64,000 bases of DNA, taken from positions 62,001 to 126,000 of the forward strand of contig JAEUUY010000026.1 in the NCBI GenBank assembly GCA_016787225.1, given 5' to 3'. This DNA is from Chitinophagales bacterium. GTDB lineage: Bacteria; Bacteroidota; Bacteroidia; Chitinophagales; JADJOU01. Below, in pieces: positions 62,324 to 64,000 of the stretch; position 1 is the first letter of the stretch; each line of letters begins with the position of its first letter. Both the position numbers and the translations under genes were made by a program. The notes below the pieces were generated by a model. That model was given only the letters and a program-made list of their open reading frames with translations, made no database searches and was not told the DNA's origin.

Positions 62324-63448
62324 TTTCTCACTCGCGACCTCTTTTATTTTATCAATACAGAAATCTAGTTCTGCTTCGGTATTGAATTTAGAAAAACTAA
62401 ATCGAACGACTTTGCAATTAGGAGGAACTGAGAAATGAGCCAACACATGAGAAGCCTTTGCCGCTCCACTACTGCAGGCACTACCTCCGCTACAAGCAAC
62501 TCCCTTCATATCCAGCTGAAATAAAAGCATTTCACTATCAAACTCAGGTGGGAATATTGTAGAAACAATTGTGCATAGACTATTCTCCATTTCTGTCAAG
62601 AAACCCATAGAAGGAAAACTCGTTTTTAGTTTTTTCATAAATTGTGCTCGGAGACCATCGAGATATTGAATATCTTCACTGAGATTTTTTGTGGCGAGTT
62701 CTAGTGCCTTAGCCATACCTACGATTGATCCTAAATTCTCTGTACCACTTCGATTACCTCTTTCTTGAGACCCGCCTGTTATAAAAGCCTGAATAGCGTT
62801 GGGCTGTCGGATATACATAAACCCAACTCCCTTAGGTCCATGGAATTTATGCGCTGAGGCCGAAGCGAAATCAACTTCGATTTCTTGAAAATTTATAGGT
62901 AAATGCCCCATAGTCTGAACCATATCGCTATGCAGCAAAGCACCATATTTTTTGCATATAACGGAGATAGCTTTCAAATCATTTAATACTCCTACTTCGT
63001 TATTGGCATGCATTACAGAGACAAGAACTTTACCTTGAACACGACTCAACATGTGTTCAAAAGCATTAAGATTTACACTGCCATTTTCATTGAGGTCAAG
63101 GTATTTTACAGGAATATTATCGCCAATGCATCGTGTTGTTTGATATATGGAAGGGTGCTCTATAGGAGTTGTCCAAATTTCATTTATTTCTTTGCAAGCA
63201 ATGGCATTGTGTAGAACAGTATTATTACTCTCTGTGCCGCAGGATGTAAAGAAAATCTCTGAAGGCTTTGCTCCTAGTATTTTTGCTATACTTCTCCTTG
63301 ATTCTTCTAATTGAGCCTTGGCTTCCCGACCGTAAGAATGTGTAGACGACGGATTGCCAAAGGTCTCTGATAGACATTTGGTCATTACTTTCACTACTTC
63401 TGGATGCACGGGAGTAGTGGCGGCATTGTCAAAAAATACTCTTGTCAT
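62306..63448 (-). CDS. cysteine desulfurase (IscS/NifS-like)
   Basis: The 380-residue PLP enzyme takes sulfur from cysteine for Fe-S clusters or thiolation. The PLP lysine is K201 in ASAHKFHGPKG and the sulfur-carrying cysteine is C325 in GGSACSSGAAKASH; DNAATTPVHPEV is at the N-terminus. The short loop around C325 resembles NifS/SufS-like rather than long-loop forms, but group assignment is uncertain. No iscU or suf genes are adjacent. Its last residues (EKAVGSQ) are encoded by the low-complexity filler. Confidence 0.94.
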   Translation of the reverse strand: MTRVFFDNAATTPVHPEVVKVMTKCLSETFGNPSSTHSYGREAKAQLEESRRSIAKILGAKPSEIFFTSCGTESNNTVLHNAIACKEINEIWTTPIEHPSIYQTTRCIGDNIPVKYLDLNENGSVNLNAFEHMLSRVQGKVLVSVMHANNEVGVLNDLKAISVICKKYGALLHSDMVQTMGHLPINFQEIEVDFASASAHKFHGPKGVGFMYIRQPNAIQAFITGGSQERGNRSGTENLGSIVGMAKALELATKNLSEDIQYLDGLRAQFMKKLKTSFPSMGFLTEMENSLCTIVSTIFPPEFDSEMLLFQLDMKGVACSGGSACSSGAAKASHVLAHFSVPPNCKVVRFSFSKFNTEAELDFCIDKIKEVASEKAVGSQ

Positions 63449-63464
63449 GTGTAAAATTGCATCA

Positions 63465-63472
63465 CAAATATA
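63465..63472 (-). promoter_or_regulatory. -7 box TATATTTG of the cysteine desulfurase gene
   Basis: On the minus strand TATATTTG lies 16 bases before the ATG at 63448. Confidence 0.45.
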
Positions 63473-63638
63473 CTAAATATAAGCCAATTTTGGATATTCA
63501 AGTTAAATAAAGCATAAAGATAAATCTGAGACTAAGGAAGACCCTCAATATCTAAATCATTTGAATATATTTGAAAACGATAAGTAAAATATGGTAGCTA
63601 TGCACCTTTATTTGCTTTCATGGACAAAGGCATTTTAT

Positions 63639-64000
63639 CTAGAAGCTAAAGCAATCATAGTAGCGTCTGGCTGTTCCGCCTAAAATAAACCCAAACTTTA
63701 TTTGCCCCGTTAAGAAAAAATCATAATTTCTATGTCCTCTAACCTCACCAGCAGCATGACCATGATAGAGTCCTCTATCTGACAAAGCAGTTACCAACTG
63801 GTATTTGGCTGGGTCACTCGACTGATATGCAGTTTGAAAATCTAAGGGATTGGCATAAACACCGCTAACATCATCTATATAATCCGTAAACGTATGATTA
63901 TAATTAAAATCTAAGGCGATAGAAACCTTACGAGAAGGCATATAAACCTTGACCCCTGCATTTAAAGGTATTATGATATCGACCAACCTATATTTCTGAG
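63639..64000 (-). CDS. DUF6089-family outer-membrane protein, C-terminal part
   Basis: The frame is open to the window edge (the codons before the TTG at 63986 continue without a stop), so only about 119 C-terminal residues are visible. They contain SIALDFNYNHTFTDYIDDVSGVYANP, HRNYDFFLTGQIKFGFILGG and a C-terminal aromatic, typical of the DUF6089 beta-barrel family in Bacteroidota. Function unknown. No gene was seen in the 190 bases between its stop and the desulfurase gene. Confidence 0.75.
   Translation of the reverse strand, partial: QKYRLVDIIIPLNAGVKVYMPSRKVSIALDFNYNHTFTDYIDDVSGVYANPLDFQTAYQSSDPAKYQLVTALSDRGLYHGHAAGEVRGHRNYDFFLTGQIKFGFILGGTARRYYDCFSF

Noticed and set aside
1-64000. CRISPR arrays, rRNA or tRNA genes, prophage or complete insertion sequences
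   Set aside because: No regularly spaced repeats, RNA gene signatures, phage structural genes or transposase frames were found on reading both strands.

Overview
This 64 kb window is chromosomal DNA from a member of the Bacteroidota. Its AT-rich composition, dense gene packing and near absence of Shine-Dalgarno sequences fit that phylum. So do the many TAnnTTTG boxes just upstream of start codons (the -7 element of the Bacteroidota primary sigma factor), the type IX secretion cargo (type A sorting tails and a CHU_C-type C-terminus), a Bat-type VWA protein, and families such as DUF6089, DUF5686 and WbqC. The class cannot be fixed from sequence alone; a Chitinophagia/Saprospiria/Sphingobacteriia-like lineage is a guess. 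No tRNA, rRNA, CRISPR array, prophage or complete insertion sequence was seen.

Layout. (1) 1-14.1 kb is a surface-polysaccharide locus. A truncated plus-strand glycosyltransferase meets a long minus-strand array: TylF-type methyltransferase, GT2 enzymes, two NAD-dependent sugar epimerases, a hexapeptide acetyltransferase, three further SAM methyltransferases, a HddA-like GHMP kinase, an AsnB-type amidotransferase and a GT-C-like membrane protein. A LamG protein with a type IX tail and its own promoter is embedded in it. (2) 14.1-18.9 kb holds scoB (no scoA beside it), a DUF6427-like membrane protein, an OmpH/Skp chaperone, frr and lepA. (3) 18.9-27 kb is plus strand: kynureninase, a propeller-type LytS histidine kinase with its LytTR regulator, a DCC thiol oxidoreductase, a 250-bp MITE-like element and ftsK. 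(4) 27.0-27.3 kb carries a tandem pair of near-identical small RNA units, each with its own promoter and intrinsic terminator; this is the strongest candidate for something undescribed.

(5) 27.4-33.3 kb has an RsmI-like methyltransferase, a secreted lysyl-endopeptidase-like protease, a beta-barrel protein, a stand-alone IcmF-type acyl-CoA mutase core and a ParE-like toxin-antitoxin pair whose promoter probably also drives the mutase. (6) 33.4-42.1 kb has WbqC, sppA, folK, a deoxynucleoside kinase, a NadR-like kinase, DAHP synthase, an unusual ribulose-phosphate-epimerase-CBS fusion, and the rpsP-prs-rplY operon with a terminator. (7) 42.1-48.9 kb has a decayed RelE/ParE locus, a giant Kelch/CHU_C protein, an orphan lipoprotein and a partial Bat locus. 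(8) 49-64 kb has purH, an LRR protein, hpd, an SpmAB fusion, dnaG, rnhB, a DUF5686 protein, an M16 peptidase, a cysteine desulfurase and a truncated DUF6089 gene.

How they fit together: most of the window is core metabolism and information processing. The accessory content is the polysaccharide locus, the type IX cargo (which in this phylum is commonly anchored to a special lipopolysaccharide), toxin-antitoxin remnants, and several families of short intergenic repeats. All functional calls rest on motif recognition and memory of families; no database search was run.
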